From an uncultured Bacteroidales bacterium (lineage in GTDB: Bacteria; Bacteroidota; Bacteroidia; Bacteroidales; UBA932): a stretch of DNA of 54,466 bases. Under the pieces are notes generated by a model. The model saw only the letters and a list, made by a program, of their open reading frames with translations. It was not told the origin of the DNA and searched no databases. The stretch covers positions 1 to 54,466 of the forward strand of contig CALUPG010000014.1 in assembly GCA_944322565.1 (NCBI GenBank), in the 5' to 3' direction. The translations under genes and the position numbers were made by a program. Of this stretch, positions 1 to 8,211 are shown piece after piece; positions within the stretch are counted from its first letter, which is position 1, and every line of letters begins with the position of its first letter.

Positions 1-2
1 CC

Positions 3-40
3 AGTGGTTGGTGGAATGCAGCTGCATTCCACCAACCACT
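3..40. repeat. 38-base perfect palindrome
   Basis: Two 19-base arms (3-21 and 22-40) are exact reverse complements with no spacer. It lies about 65 bases before the -7 box of the receptor gene and could be the terminator of an upstream gene outside the window. Its stem (GTGG...CCAC) followed by TTTTGTCA resembles the central hairpin of the dispersed element at 47660-47809, which is followed by ACTTTGTCA, so it may be a diverged third member. The palindrome is seen directly; the relationship is inference. Confidence 0.8.
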
Positions 41-105
41 TTTGTCATTGTCACCAACCAAAAATGTCAATTATACCTATATTCCTGCATGTTGGAAACA
101 TTTTC

Positions 106-113
106 TATCTTTG
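106..113 (+). promoter_or_regulatory. -7 promoter box of receptor gene
   Basis: TATCTTTG matches the Bacteroidota -7 consensus TAnnTTTG. No good -33 TTTG is seen 19-21 bases upstream. The predicted start of transcription, near 117, leaves a leader of about 65 bases before the ATG at 181. This supports the ATG at 181 over the upstream in-frame GTG at 4, which lies upstream of the promoter. Confidence 0.5.
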
Positions 114-180
114 CCTCGCGATGCCTGTCTTTGCGATAAAGTGCGGCAGGTTACCTTTTATTTTATTAAATCAGATAATC

Positions 181-2265
181 ATGAAAAAACTTTTCCTTAT
201 TATGTCAGCTTCGGTATGCTGTCTGACAGCATACGCTCAGAAGGATACGACGGAAGTTCTTGATAAGGCGGTAATTTCCACTCGTTATTTGTCTCCGGTC
301 TCTGTCGGAGGTCTGGAATTGCCCATAATGGATATTCCTCAGTCCGTGTCTGTGGTCAACCCTACCAGAATCAAGGAGTTCAATATGAACACCATTGATG
401 AGGCCCTGAGGGATGTGCCGGGAGTGACTATAATCGCCAATGATTATATGAGAAGCCAATACAAGGCTCGCGGATACAATATGAGTATCATGTATGATGG
501 ACTTCCTGCCTATAATTCACTTGCCATTTCGCAGCAGTTGGACCTGTCATTCTATGAGCAGATTGAAGTGTTGAGAGGCCCTGCCGGAATGATACAGGGA
601 GCACCGGACGGGCAGTCATTGGGAGGAATCATAAATCTGGTAAAAAAGACTCCAGGCAAAGAATTGGGTATCAATACTTCTTTGAGTTATGGTTCTTGGA
701 ATAACTACAGGGGTGAGATAGACATCAATGCGCCTCTGGATAAGAAGGGAAAACTCAGAAGTCGCTGGGTATTCTTTGCAAATGACAGAGATTTCTTTTA
801 CGACCGCTCTCATGCACGTAAGGCAGGGGCTTATGGAGTGATAGAATGGCAGCCATTTCAGCATACTCTATTCTCTCTGTCTTATGCTTATCAAGATTCT
901 AAAGGAGATGTCCTTTACAATGGAATACCTGCCATAAGAGAAAATGCTGACGATCAGAGCAGAAACCATATTGATGTCGACAGGTCATTCAATCCTACTC
1001 CGGATTGGGACTGGACCAAATGGAAGACTCATGAAATTTTCTTCAGGATGAATCAGAGACTTGCAGAAAAATGGAATCTCTCGGTAAAGACAAATATAAG
1101 GGCCCAGCATCAGGAAAATAAATACGGCTTTGCAGGCACCGTGTCAAAAGACGACAATCTGTCCAATTATTTGCGTGGATACAACGATGAAAGCATCCCG
1201 CGTGTCACGGCTGCCGCTGATGTGACAGGAACTTTCTGTCTTTTCAACCGGACACACCATCTGTTTGCCGGATTGAACTTTGAGAATTTTGTGGATGATA
1301 AGCAATATTTGAGCGCATATCAGAAGTTTGAATGGGGAGACCCGTTTCTGGTTCAGGACTTCCAGATTCCATACGACAAGCTGAATAAGTCTAAAATGAA
1401 AGTGACTCAGGGAGGAGTGTATGCCCAGCTTCAGTTCACGATTGTACGACCACTCAAGTTGTTTCTTAGTGGCCGTCTCAGTACTATTCAGGCCAGTATG
1501 TATGACTTCAACAATTCAGACTGGACGGTGGCGCTGGAGCCGAAACTCCATTTTACCCCATCAGCATCTCTTTTGTATGAGCCGGTCAGGCAGATTACGA
1601 TTTATGCAAGTTATTCGGACCTGTATGTGCCGCAGACTGAGAAAAAGGCGGACGGAAGTCTCATTGATCCAAGAACAGGTGCACAGTATGAAGTCGGGAC
1701 CAAAATGTCATTTTGGAATAACAGGCTGAATGCCAATGTAGCTGCCTTCTATCTTAGGGATAATGGACGTGCATATAAGACAAATCCGGCCGAAAATACT
1801 TATGTAAATGGCGGACTCGTCGAAAATAAAGGTGTGGACATAGAAGTCAATGCCTATCCGATAAACGGACTTGAACTGATGACCAGCTACACATATCTTG
1901 ATACCAAGATTACGAAGTCTTCGTCAGGTGACGAGGGCCTTGCATTCAGTCCGGTGGAGCCGGAGCATTCTTTCAAGTTCCTTGCTGCTTATCGGTTTAA
2001 TGGAAACATCCTGAATGGATTGTCCCTGGGGGCCGGTGTGAATGCATTTAGCACAAGCTACGCTTCAGTCCTGACGCCGGAGAGGAACCAGAAGCCGTAT
2101 GCTTTGTTAAATGCTTTTGCGTCATATAGATTGAATACTCATTTTTCTTTCTATCTTAACTTTAATAATATTACCGACACTGTGTATTATGCTCGACTTG
2201 GTGGGAACGGAGACTATTTTGGAGATCCGTTCAACTTTACCTTGAGCCTGAGATGTAGTTTCTGA
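181..2265 (+). CDS. TonB-dependent siderophore-type outer membrane receptor
   Basis: This 694-residue protein is an outer-membrane beta-barrel receptor of the siderophore class, which takes up ferric chelates or similar ligands using TonB energy. Residues 1-20 form a signal peptide ending in AYAQ. The plug domain follows (DIPQSVSVV, then a DVPGVTI stretch and the LRGPAGMIQG motif). A long barrel with alternating aromatic strands ends in a terminal Phe (LRCSF). There is no CarboxypepD-like N-terminal extension of the SusC kind and no SusD partner. The reading frame runs back to a GTG at 4, but the signal peptide and the -7 box place the start at 181. Its TGA overlaps the ATG of the next gene by one base, so the two are probably translationally coupled. 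The ligand cannot be told from the sequence. Confidence 0.9.
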   Translation: MKKLFLIMSASVCCLTAYAQKDTTEVLDKAVISTRYLSPVSVGGLELPIMDIPQSVSVVNPTRIKEFNMNTIDEALRDVPGVTIIANDYMRSQYKARGYNMSIMYDGLPAYNSLAISQQLDLSFYEQIEVLRGPAGMIQGAPDGQSLGGIINLVKKTPGKELGINTSLSYGSWNNYRGEIDINAPLDKKGKLRSRWVFFANDRDFFYDRSHARKAGAYGVIEWQPFQHTLFSLSYAYQDSKGDVLYNGIPAIRENADDQSRNHIDVDRSFNPTPDWDWTKWKTHEIFFRMNQRLAEKWNLSVKTNIRAQHQENKYGFAGTVSKDDNLSNYLRGYNDESIPRVTAAADVTGTFCLFNRTHHLFAGLNFENFVDDKQYLSAYQKFEWGDPFLVQDFQIPYDKLNKSKMKVTQGGVYAQLQFTIVRPLKLFLSGRLSTIQASMYDFNNSDWTVALEPKLHFTPSASLLYEPVRQITIYASYSDLYVPQTEKKADGSLIDPRTGAQYEVGTKMSFWNNRLNANVAAFYLRDNGRAYKTNPAENTYVNGGLVENKGVDIEVNAYPINGLELMTSYTYLDTKITKSSSGDEGLAFSPVEPEHSFKFLAAYRFNGNILNGLSLGAGVNAFSTSYASVLTPERNQKPYALLNAFASYRLNTHFSFYLNFNNITDTVYYARLGGNGDYFGDPFNFTLSLRCSF

Positions 2266-3968
2266 TGAGAATCAAGAGAAACAGGGATAAAAAGATTACC
2301 GGAACAGAACTTCGGGAGTGTTGGAATCTGATACGCCCTTGGTGGGTCTCTGAAGAGAAATGGGTCGCGCGAGGCCTGTTTCTCTTGGTTTTTGCCTTGG
2401 ATATGGGTATTGTGGCCATCGGTGCATGGCTTTCATATTGGAACAAGAATTTTTTTAATGCCTTTGCCGACTACAATATCGCCGAGGTATGGAGACTGAT
2501 GCTGCAGGCGTTGCTTATTGCGGCCTGCGGCATTGTCGCTGAGGCATCCAGAACATGGTTTTACCAGACCTTGCAAATCAGGTGGAGAAGATGGGTGACG
2601 GAGGTATATATGAAAGGCTGGCTTGAAAAAGCGGCATTTCATAGGATAGAGAGCAATCACGAAATCGATAATGCTGACCAGCGGATATCGGAAGACTTGA
2701 AGCAGATGGTTGACCTTTCCCTGAACCTGAGTCTCGGTTTTTTCGCCAATCTATGTAAGCTTGTGACATATTCAATGATAATTTGGAGTATGTCCGGAGC
2801 CCTTTCTTTTGTCTTCCTTGGCCTGAATATCAGTATCCCCGGCTACATGCTTTGGTTTTCTGTCATATATGCATTCGTTGCGTCCGTGGTCATGGAGAAG
2901 TGGGGCAGGAAGATGGTTGCCGTCGAATATGAACAGCAGCTGAGGGAATCCGACTTTCGTTTCATGATGATGCGCATAAGAGAAAACAGCGCCCAGATTG
3001 CCATCAGCAGAGGTGAAGAATCGGAGCGTTCCATGCTCAAGAAGCTATTTTCGCGGATAGAAAACAATTGGGAGTATATAAAACTTTATACAAGGCGAAT
3101 CACAGTTGTTGAAAAGGGGTATACTGAAATGGGTATTCTTCTGGCATATCTTCTCATTATACCGAGATACTTTGCCCATAAGATCACATTGGGCTCGATA
3201 ATGCAGCTTACCATGAGCTTTACCAATGTCCGTGTCGGGTTTGCCTGGTTTGTGTTTCAGTATAAGAGGCTGACATCATTGCGTTCCATGTGTCGAAGAT
3301 TGAGCGAGCTATATAATTGCATAAATGCAGATTATGAAAACAGCATCAACTTTGACAAGAACACGGAAGGGGTGATTCGTGTAAGAAATCTGACGATGGC
3401 TTTGGCGGATGGAAGCATTATATCCAAGGTTGACTCTCTCGATATCTCCCGCGGATCAAGATGGCTTATCAAAGGTAAATCAGGAGCCGGAAAGACTACT
3501 TTTTTGAAGGCTCTTGCAGGAATCTGGCAATTCGGCAAGGGATACATCAGTCTGCCGGAAGCACGCATGATGTTCTTGCCTCAAGAATCGTATTTGCCTT
3601 TGGGGAATCTACGGACAGCGTTATGTTATCCATATTCGCCGGAGACTTATTCTTCGGATGAATGTAGAGAAGCAATGGAAAAATGCTGTTTGGGCCAGTA
3701 TGTTGAAATGATTGATGACGAAGATGAAAGTTGGCACAGGAAGTTGTCTCCAGGTGAAAAGCAAAGATTGGCTTTTGCCCGCTGCCTGTTGATAAAGCCG
3801 GATTTTCTATTTTTGGATGAAGCGACTTCTGCAATGGATCCGGATTTGGAAGAAAAGACTTTCCTGGTGCTTCTGAATGAATTGCAAAAGACGGCTATTA
3901 TCAGCGTCGCCCATAGGCAGTCAATGGAAAAATATCATAACAATGTATTGAATATTGCAAATTCGTAG
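2265..3968 (+). CDS. YddA/SbmA-like ABC transporter, fused permease and ATPase
   Basis: The 567-residue protein fuses an SbmA/BacA-type membrane domain (ABC_membrane_2; hydrophobic helices over roughly residues 35-340) to a C-terminal ATPase. The ATPase shows Walker A GKSGAGKTT at 404-412, the signature LSPGEKQ at about 494-500, Walker B FLFLDE ending at E519, and a SVAHR switch histidine. Relatives include YddA of E. coli and ABCD-type proteins, which move peptides, acyl-CoAs or cobalamin; the direction of transport is unsettled across the family. The one-base overlap with the receptor suggests it handles the same ligand, moving it across the inner membrane after TonB-dependent entry, or exporting a related compound. 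That link is inference. Confidence 0.85.
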   Translation: MRIKRNRDKKITGTELRECWNLIRPWWVSEEKWVARGLFLLVFALDMGIVAIGAWLSYWNKNFFNAFADYNIAEVWRLMLQALLIAACGIVAEASRTWFYQTLQIRWRRWVTEVYMKGWLEKAAFHRIESNHEIDNADQRISEDLKQMVDLSLNLSLGFFANLCKLVTYSMIIWSMSGALSFVFLGLNISIPGYMLWFSVIYAFVASVVMEKWGRKMVAVEYEQQLRESDFRFMMMRIRENSAQIAISRGEESERSMLKKLFSRIENNWEYIKLYTRRITVVEKGYTEMGILLAYLLIIPRYFAHKITLGSIMQLTMSFTNVRVGFAWFVFQYKRLTSLRSMCRRLSELYNCINADYENSINFDKNTEGVIRVRNLTMALADGSIISKVDSLDISRGSRWLIKGKSGAGKTTFLKALAGIWQFGKGYISLPEARMMFLPQESYLPLGNLRTALCYPYSPETYSSDECREAMEKCCLGQYVEMIDDEDESWHRKLSPGEKQRLAFARCLLIKPDFLFLDEATSAMDPDLEEKTFLVLLNELQKTAIISVAHRQSMEKYHNNVLNIANS

Positions 3969-4016
3969 CTGTTAGTGGGCTGTCATGGCCTTTCCGGATA
4001 AATTCCCTGCTGTAGT

Positions 4017-4048
4017 TTTGCCTGTTTCCAATCAAATGCCTATCTTTA
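4017..4048 (+). promoter_or_regulatory. Promoter of GH29 fucosidase gene
   Basis: -33 TTTG at 4017-4020 and -7 TATCTTTA at 4041-4048 are separated by 20 bases; the last base differs from consensus TAnnTTTG. The leader contains a hairpin at 4058-4075 (GTTTCC/GGAAAC) and two copies of AATAACAACAAAC on either side of CGGAGGAA just before the start codon. The ABC gene ends about 50 bases upstream with no clear terminator. Confidence 0.55.
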
Positions 4049-4151
4049 TGGATGTGTGTTTCCGAAAAGGGAAACGGGCTTCCCCGGGACCCCATCTATA
4101 AATGAGACAATAACAACAAACGGAGGAAAATAACAACAAACTGACCATTTT

Positions 4152-5939
4152 ATGAAAGGAAATTTCTTCAAGGCTTTGTGTGTCCTGGCGGGAGCGGCGG
4201 CCGTCTCTTCCTGCGGACCGGATGCCCCGGCTCCATATGGGGCTGTGCCGTCTCCCCGGCAGGTGGAATGGCAGAAGATGGAGACCAATATGTTCTGTCA
4301 TTTTGGTCCGAATACATTTACAAGTGCCGAATGGGGCACAGGACAGGAAGATGCCGATATTTTCAATCCGACCGGGATGGATTGCCGGCAGTGGGCTTCA
4401 ATAGCGAAGGCTGCCGGGATGAAAGGCATCATCATTACGGCAAAGCATCATGACGGGTTCTGTCTTTGGCCGAATCCGGTGAGTCGCCATACTGTGGCAC
4501 AGAGTTCATGGAAAGACGGCAAGGGTGATGTCCTCAAGGAATTGTCCGACGCCTGCCGTGAATACGGACTGAAGTTCGGAGTCTATATTTCACCATGGGA
4601 CAGGAATGATCCGGCATACGGAACTGATGAGTATAACGAAGTCTTCAGACAGACTCTTGCAAGTGCTCTCGGAGATTATGGCCCCGTGTTCGAGCAGTGG
4701 TTTGACGGAGCATGCGGAGAAGGTCCTAACGGGAAAGTCCAGGTGTATGATTGGGATCTCTATCACAGGACAGTATATGAATATCAGCCGGATGCCGTGA
4801 TTTTCAGTGATACGGGGCCTGGGTGTCGCTGGATAGGCAACGAAGCCGGATATGCGGGCAGAACCTGCTGGTCGACATTGGATACTGCCGGTTTTGCTCC
4901 CGGGCAGGCCGACCCGTCAAGGGAGTCCCTTAACTGCGGGGATGCAGGCGGCGAGGCCTGGATTCCAGGCGAGGCCGATGTGTCAATACGTCCTGGCTGG
5001 TTTTATAAAGATTCTGAGAACGACAAGGTCAAGTCTCTGTCAGATCTGCTCGGTATATATTACGCCAGCGTCGGCAGGAATTCCCTTCTGCTTCTGAATG
5101 TTCCTCCTGACAAGCGCGGTCTCATCCACAGTGTTGACTCCCTCCGTCTTATGGAGTTCAGGGCGGCACTGGACAAGATTTTCGCTGCAGACATGTCTGA
5201 CGGAGCTGAGGCAGAAGCCACCACTGTAAGGGGCGGAAGCGGACGGTTTGCGGCTTCGAATATTCTTGATGATGACTATGATTCCTATTGGGCGACTGAT
5301 GACGGGGTCACTGAGGCATCCCTTGTTGTTGAACTCGGTGGCATGAAGACATTCAACAGGATTATGATTCAGGAATACATCCCGCTTGGCCAGCGTGTGG
5401 CGGAATTCAGCGTTGATGTCCGGGACAGCTCCGGCAACTGGGTGTGTGCGGCAGAAGCCACTACCATCGGCTACAAGCGGATTCTTCTTACGGACAGGAT
5501 TGCATCGGATGCTGTGCGCATCAATATAGAAAAATCTTACGCGTGCCCTGTGCTGAACGGTTTCGGACTGTATCTGGATGAGATAATGGGCGAGACTGAG
5601 GCCTGGGATGAGCCTGATGATTCCGGGCAAGTGAAAAAGGCGTCAGAGCCGCTTGTCCTTGACCTGGGAAAGACAGTTGTTGCCCGGGGATTTTATTACA
5701 CACCGAAAAAACATGGTGCCGGAGGGTGCATCGTCAGTTATGATCTTGAAGTAAGTGCGGACGGCGAGACATGGACCGGGATTTATTCTGACAAGATGTT
5801 CGAAAACATAGAGAACAATCCTGTGCGCCAGGAAGTCCGGTTCAGACAGCCGGCTGAAATCTCCCATATCCGCCTTACGCCGGTGCGTACAAGCGCAGGG
5901 GAGACTTATGGCGTGTCCGGTTTCGGTATCCTGCAGTGA
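4152..5939 (+). CDS. GH29 alpha-L-fucosidase lipoprotein with C-terminal beta-sandwich domains
   Basis: This 595-residue lipoprotein (lipobox AVSSC, Cys21) is predicted to remove alpha-linked L-fucose from glycans. The catalytic domain spans roughly residues 35-345. It contains the early HFGPNTFTSAEWG motif, the KHHDGFCLWPN active-site strand and QWFDG, whose Asp185 is the expected nucleophile of the retaining mechanism. The HFG-x-NTF-EWG arrangement and the C-terminal extension resemble subfamily B enzymes, which prefer alpha-1,3/1,4-fucose as in Lewis antigens; this is inference. Residues about 350-595 hold one or two F5/8 type C (discoidin-like) domains (ASNILDDDYDSYWATDDG), likely for carbohydrate binding. 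Its own promoter lies just upstream; there is no SusC/D pair nearby. Confidence 0.92.
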   Translation: MKGNFFKALCVLAGAAAVSSCGPDAPAPYGAVPSPRQVEWQKMETNMFCHFGPNTFTSAEWGTGQEDADIFNPTGMDCRQWASIAKAAGMKGIIITAKHHDGFCLWPNPVSRHTVAQSSWKDGKGDVLKELSDACREYGLKFGVYISPWDRNDPAYGTDEYNEVFRQTLASALGDYGPVFEQWFDGACGEGPNGKVQVYDWDLYHRTVYEYQPDAVIFSDTGPGCRWIGNEAGYAGRTCWSTLDTAGFAPGQADPSRESLNCGDAGGEAWIPGEADVSIRPGWFYKDSENDKVKSLSDLLGIYYASVGRNSLLLLNVPPDKRGLIHSVDSLRLMEFRAALDKIFAADMSDGAEAEATTVRGGSGRFAASNILDDDYDSYWATDDGVTEASLVVELGGMKTFNRIMIQEYIPLGQRVAEFSVDVRDSSGNWVCAAEATTIGYKRILLTDRIASDAVRINIEKSYACPVLNGFGLYLDEIMGETEAWDEPDDSGQVKKASEPLVLDLGKTVVARGFYYTPKKHGAGGCIVSYDLEVSADGETWTGIYSDKMFENIENNPVRQEVRFRQPAEISHIRLTPVRTSAGETYGVSGFGILQ

Positions 5940-6018
5940 CGGACTGGTCACTGTGACGGTTTCATATGCCGGGGTATAGCACAGAAGAAAATTAGTTCAA
6001 TCAATTAAATTACTTACA

Positions 6019-6399
6019 ATGAAAAAATTTATTTCAGTCAAATTGATGTTGGCGACAGTAATTGTCATGCTGATGTCAGGATGCTCCACTACAGCAGAAA
6101 AAATCAACAGTCTGATAGATGACACTCTGAACAATTCAGAGGAATTGACCCCTGAAGAGTGGCAGCAGAGAGACAGTCTTCTTGAGGAGCTTATGAATGA
6201 ATACGAAGCCAACAAAGAAGCCTATACCCCTGAGGAGCAGGCTCAGATTGATCAGGCTCTCGGCAAGTACTTTGGGGCACAGGTCAAGCAGGGTGTAGAG
6301 CAGACCAAGCAGGGTGTCCAGGAGTTCCTTGACCGGGTCCCTGGATTTCTTGAAGGTTTTATGGAAGGTATCGGGGCTCAGGCTGATTCCCTTGAATAA
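6019..6399 (+). CDS. Small lipoprotein with a charged helical domain
   Basis: A 126-residue protein with a signal peptide and lipobox LMSGC (Cys22). The remainder is strongly charged and predicted helical (EELTPEEWQQRDSLLEEL, then KQGVEQTKQGVQEFLDRV), with a short repeated KQGV(E/Q) motif. It resembles small Bacteroidota lipoproteins of unknown function. No enzymatic motif is visible. It sits between the fucosidase and the efflux operon, with 79 bases before and 141 after. Confidence 0.75.
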   Translation: MKKFISVKLMLATVIVMLMSGCSTTAEKINSLIDDTLNNSEELTPEEWQQRDSLLEELMNEYEANKEAYTPEEQAQIDQALGKYFGAQVKQGVEQTKQGVQEFLDRVPGFLEGFMEGIGAQADSLE

Positions 6400-6540
6400 C
6401 ATGTAGGCCGACAACGGTCAGAAGGCAGCGGCACACGGCTATGTCCATGCCGCTTGCTTTTGTTTGATATTTTATGGACTAAAAAACGATTTTGGTCGAA
6501 AATTTGCAAGAAAAACATCTTGTGGCTTTTTGTGTCAGGT

Positions 6541-7161
6541 ATGAAGAACTCGGAAAAAGTAAAGGATTCCATAATAGATTCCGCAATCTGGCTGTTTGAC
6601 AGATACGGATATGAAAAGACATCGGTGGATGAGATTGCAAGACGGGCGCACAGAGCAAAGACGTCGGTCTATTATTATTTTGACGGCAAGCTGTCCATCT
6701 TCAAGGCTGTCCTGCAAAGAGAATTCAGCCTTGTCCGGAAAGGTCTCCAGGAAGTCCGGGCCAAATATTCGGAGGACATACAGTCTCAGCTCATTGCGTA
6801 TCTGACTACGAGGATGGCATTGCTGCATTCGGCAAAAGTCTATATCCAATACATGAATTCCCCTTATATATACGGCAACAATGAGATTTCAGAAGTTGTC
6901 GATGCTTCCCGTGCGGATTTTGACAGGTGGGAAACAGAATATTTCATGTATCTGTGCGCTGAGGGCCACAGAATGGGGTCCCTTACTGATGCTGTCAATC
7001 CGGAGGCTTTTTCCAAATTGTTGTCTGTCCTTTTGAAAGGAATTGAGATACAGTTCTTTCATTCGGGGGATTATGATGCCATGAGATCCACGTATGAGAC
7101 CATGGTTGAGCTTCTCATCTCCAATAATATCAATGATGTCAGGATATCTCCGATAAAATAG
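6541..7161 (+). CDS. TetR/AcrR-family repressor of the efflux operon
   Basis: The 206-residue protein has a TetR DNA-binding domain: KDSIIDSAIWLFDRYGYEKTS followed by the recognition region VDEIARRAHRAKTSVYYYF (about residues 29-47). The C-terminal part is an unassigned ligand-binding helical domain. The frame extends upstream to an ATG at 6454, but that extension (LWTKKRFWSKICKK) is not family-like, so the ATG at 6541 is preferred. It ends 6 bases before the adaptor gene of the RND pump, so it is probably co-transcribed with and represses the pump it precedes. The inducer is unknown. Confidence 0.9.
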   Translation: MKNSEKVKDSIIDSAIWLFDRYGYEKTSVDEIARRAHRAKTSVYYYFDGKLSIFKAVLQREFSLVRKGLQEVRAKYSEDIQSQLIAYLTTRMALLHSAKVYIQYMNSPYIYGNNEISEVVDASRADFDRWETEYFMYLCAEGHRMGSLTDAVNPEAFSKLLSVLLKGIEIQFFHSGDYDAMRSTYETMVELLISNNINDVRISPIK

Positions 7162-7167
7162 GTTGTT

Positions 7168-8193
7168 ATGAAAAGAATAGCTTTGTCAATATGCGGCTTC
7201 CTTGCGGTTATATTTCTGTTGCATGGTTGTTCCGGACAATCAGGTTCAGGTCAGAGTCACAATCCTGTGCCTGTGCGGGTGACAGTGGTTGAAAGAAGCG
7301 CCGGCGCGGCATCCCGTTCGTATGTGGGTACGGTGCGGCCGTCAAAGTCGGTCGTGCTTTCATGCCCTTATTCCGGCACATTGAAGACTTTTGCAGCAAG
7401 AAGAGGGGATTCGGTGACAAAAGGTGACATTGTCGCGGATGTCGAGTCTCAGGCAGTGAGGAGCTCATGGAAAATGGCTCATGCTGCGCTTGAACAGGCG
7501 GAAGACGGATACAGGAGGCTGATGCAGGTCCGCGAAACAGGGAGTGTGACAGATGTGAAGGTGGTGGAGGTGAAGACTCAGCTTGACCGGGCCAGGGCAT
7601 CTGCGGAAGCAGCCGACAGTGCTCTTGCAGCCTGCCGGGTCAAGGCTCCGTTCAGCGGTGTCGTCAGCGATGTCTTTGCGGAAGAGGGTGTTGAGTTGTC
7701 TCCGGCGGAGCCGCTTGTCAGGCTTCTTGATGTGTCGTCTCTGGAAATTGAGATATCCGTGCCGGAAAACGAAGTCGGGATGCTGTCTTCGGGACAGGCA
7801 GCGGCTGTGTCAGTGCCGGCCCTCGGGGGTGTTGAGTTCTCTGCCGTGATGGATACCAGAGGTCTGGTGGCATCGCCTGTTTCACACAGTTATGGCTGTA
7901 CCCTTAATCCGACATCAGAGGTCCGTGGACTTATGCCTGGCATGGTATGCAAAGTGACATTTGCAGACCGGGAGGAAGGGATTGTGATACCGGCCTCAGC
8001 CGTGCGCACTGATGAGGCCGGACGGTATGTGTGGACGGTGGCGGACGGCCGCGTTCAGAAGAAATATATAGGGGTCGGAGGCTTCTCAGGGAAGGGCGTG
8101 CTCGTGTCTTCCGGCCTTTCAGAAGGAAATATGGTGATAACGGAGGGAGTACAGAAAGTGAGCGGAGGAATGGCTGTCACTATTGTGGAATGA
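7168..8193 (+). CDS. RND efflux periplasmic adaptor (membrane fusion protein)
   Basis: The 341-residue lipoprotein (LLHGC, Cys21) belongs to the AcrA/HlyD adaptor family. It shows a lipoyl-like segment split around a short helical hairpin (VLSCPYSGTLKTFAARRGDSVTKGD and later CRVKAPFSGVVSDVFAEEGVEL), then a beta-barrel and a membrane-proximal domain. It would link the inner-membrane pump encoded next to the TolC-like channel encoded third. The helical hairpin is short, as in adaptors of the MdtA/OqxA type. It sits in the operon tetR-adaptor-pump-TolC. Confidence 0.92.
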   Translation: MKRIALSICGFLAVIFLLHGCSGQSGSGQSHNPVPVRVTVVERSAGAASRSYVGTVRPSKSVVLSCPYSGTLKTFAARRGDSVTKGDIVADVESQAVRSSWKMAHAALEQAEDGYRRLMQVRETGSVTDVKVVEVKTQLDRARASAEAADSALAACRVKAPFSGVVSDVFAEEGVELSPAEPLVRLLDVSSLEIEISVPENEVGMLSSGQAAAVSVPALGGVEFSAVMDTRGLVASPVSHSYGCTLNPTSEVRGLMPGMVCKVTFADREEGIVIPASAVRTDEAGRYVWTVADGRVQKKYIGVGGFSGKGVLVSSGLSEGNMVITEGVQKVSGGMAVTIVE

Positions 8194-8211
8194 TGCCAGG
8201 AGGAATGACAG

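Noticed and set aside
4..180. N-terminal extension of the receptor from a GTG at 4
   Set aside because: It would start inside the palindrome and before the -7 box, and it would place the signal peptide at residue 60.
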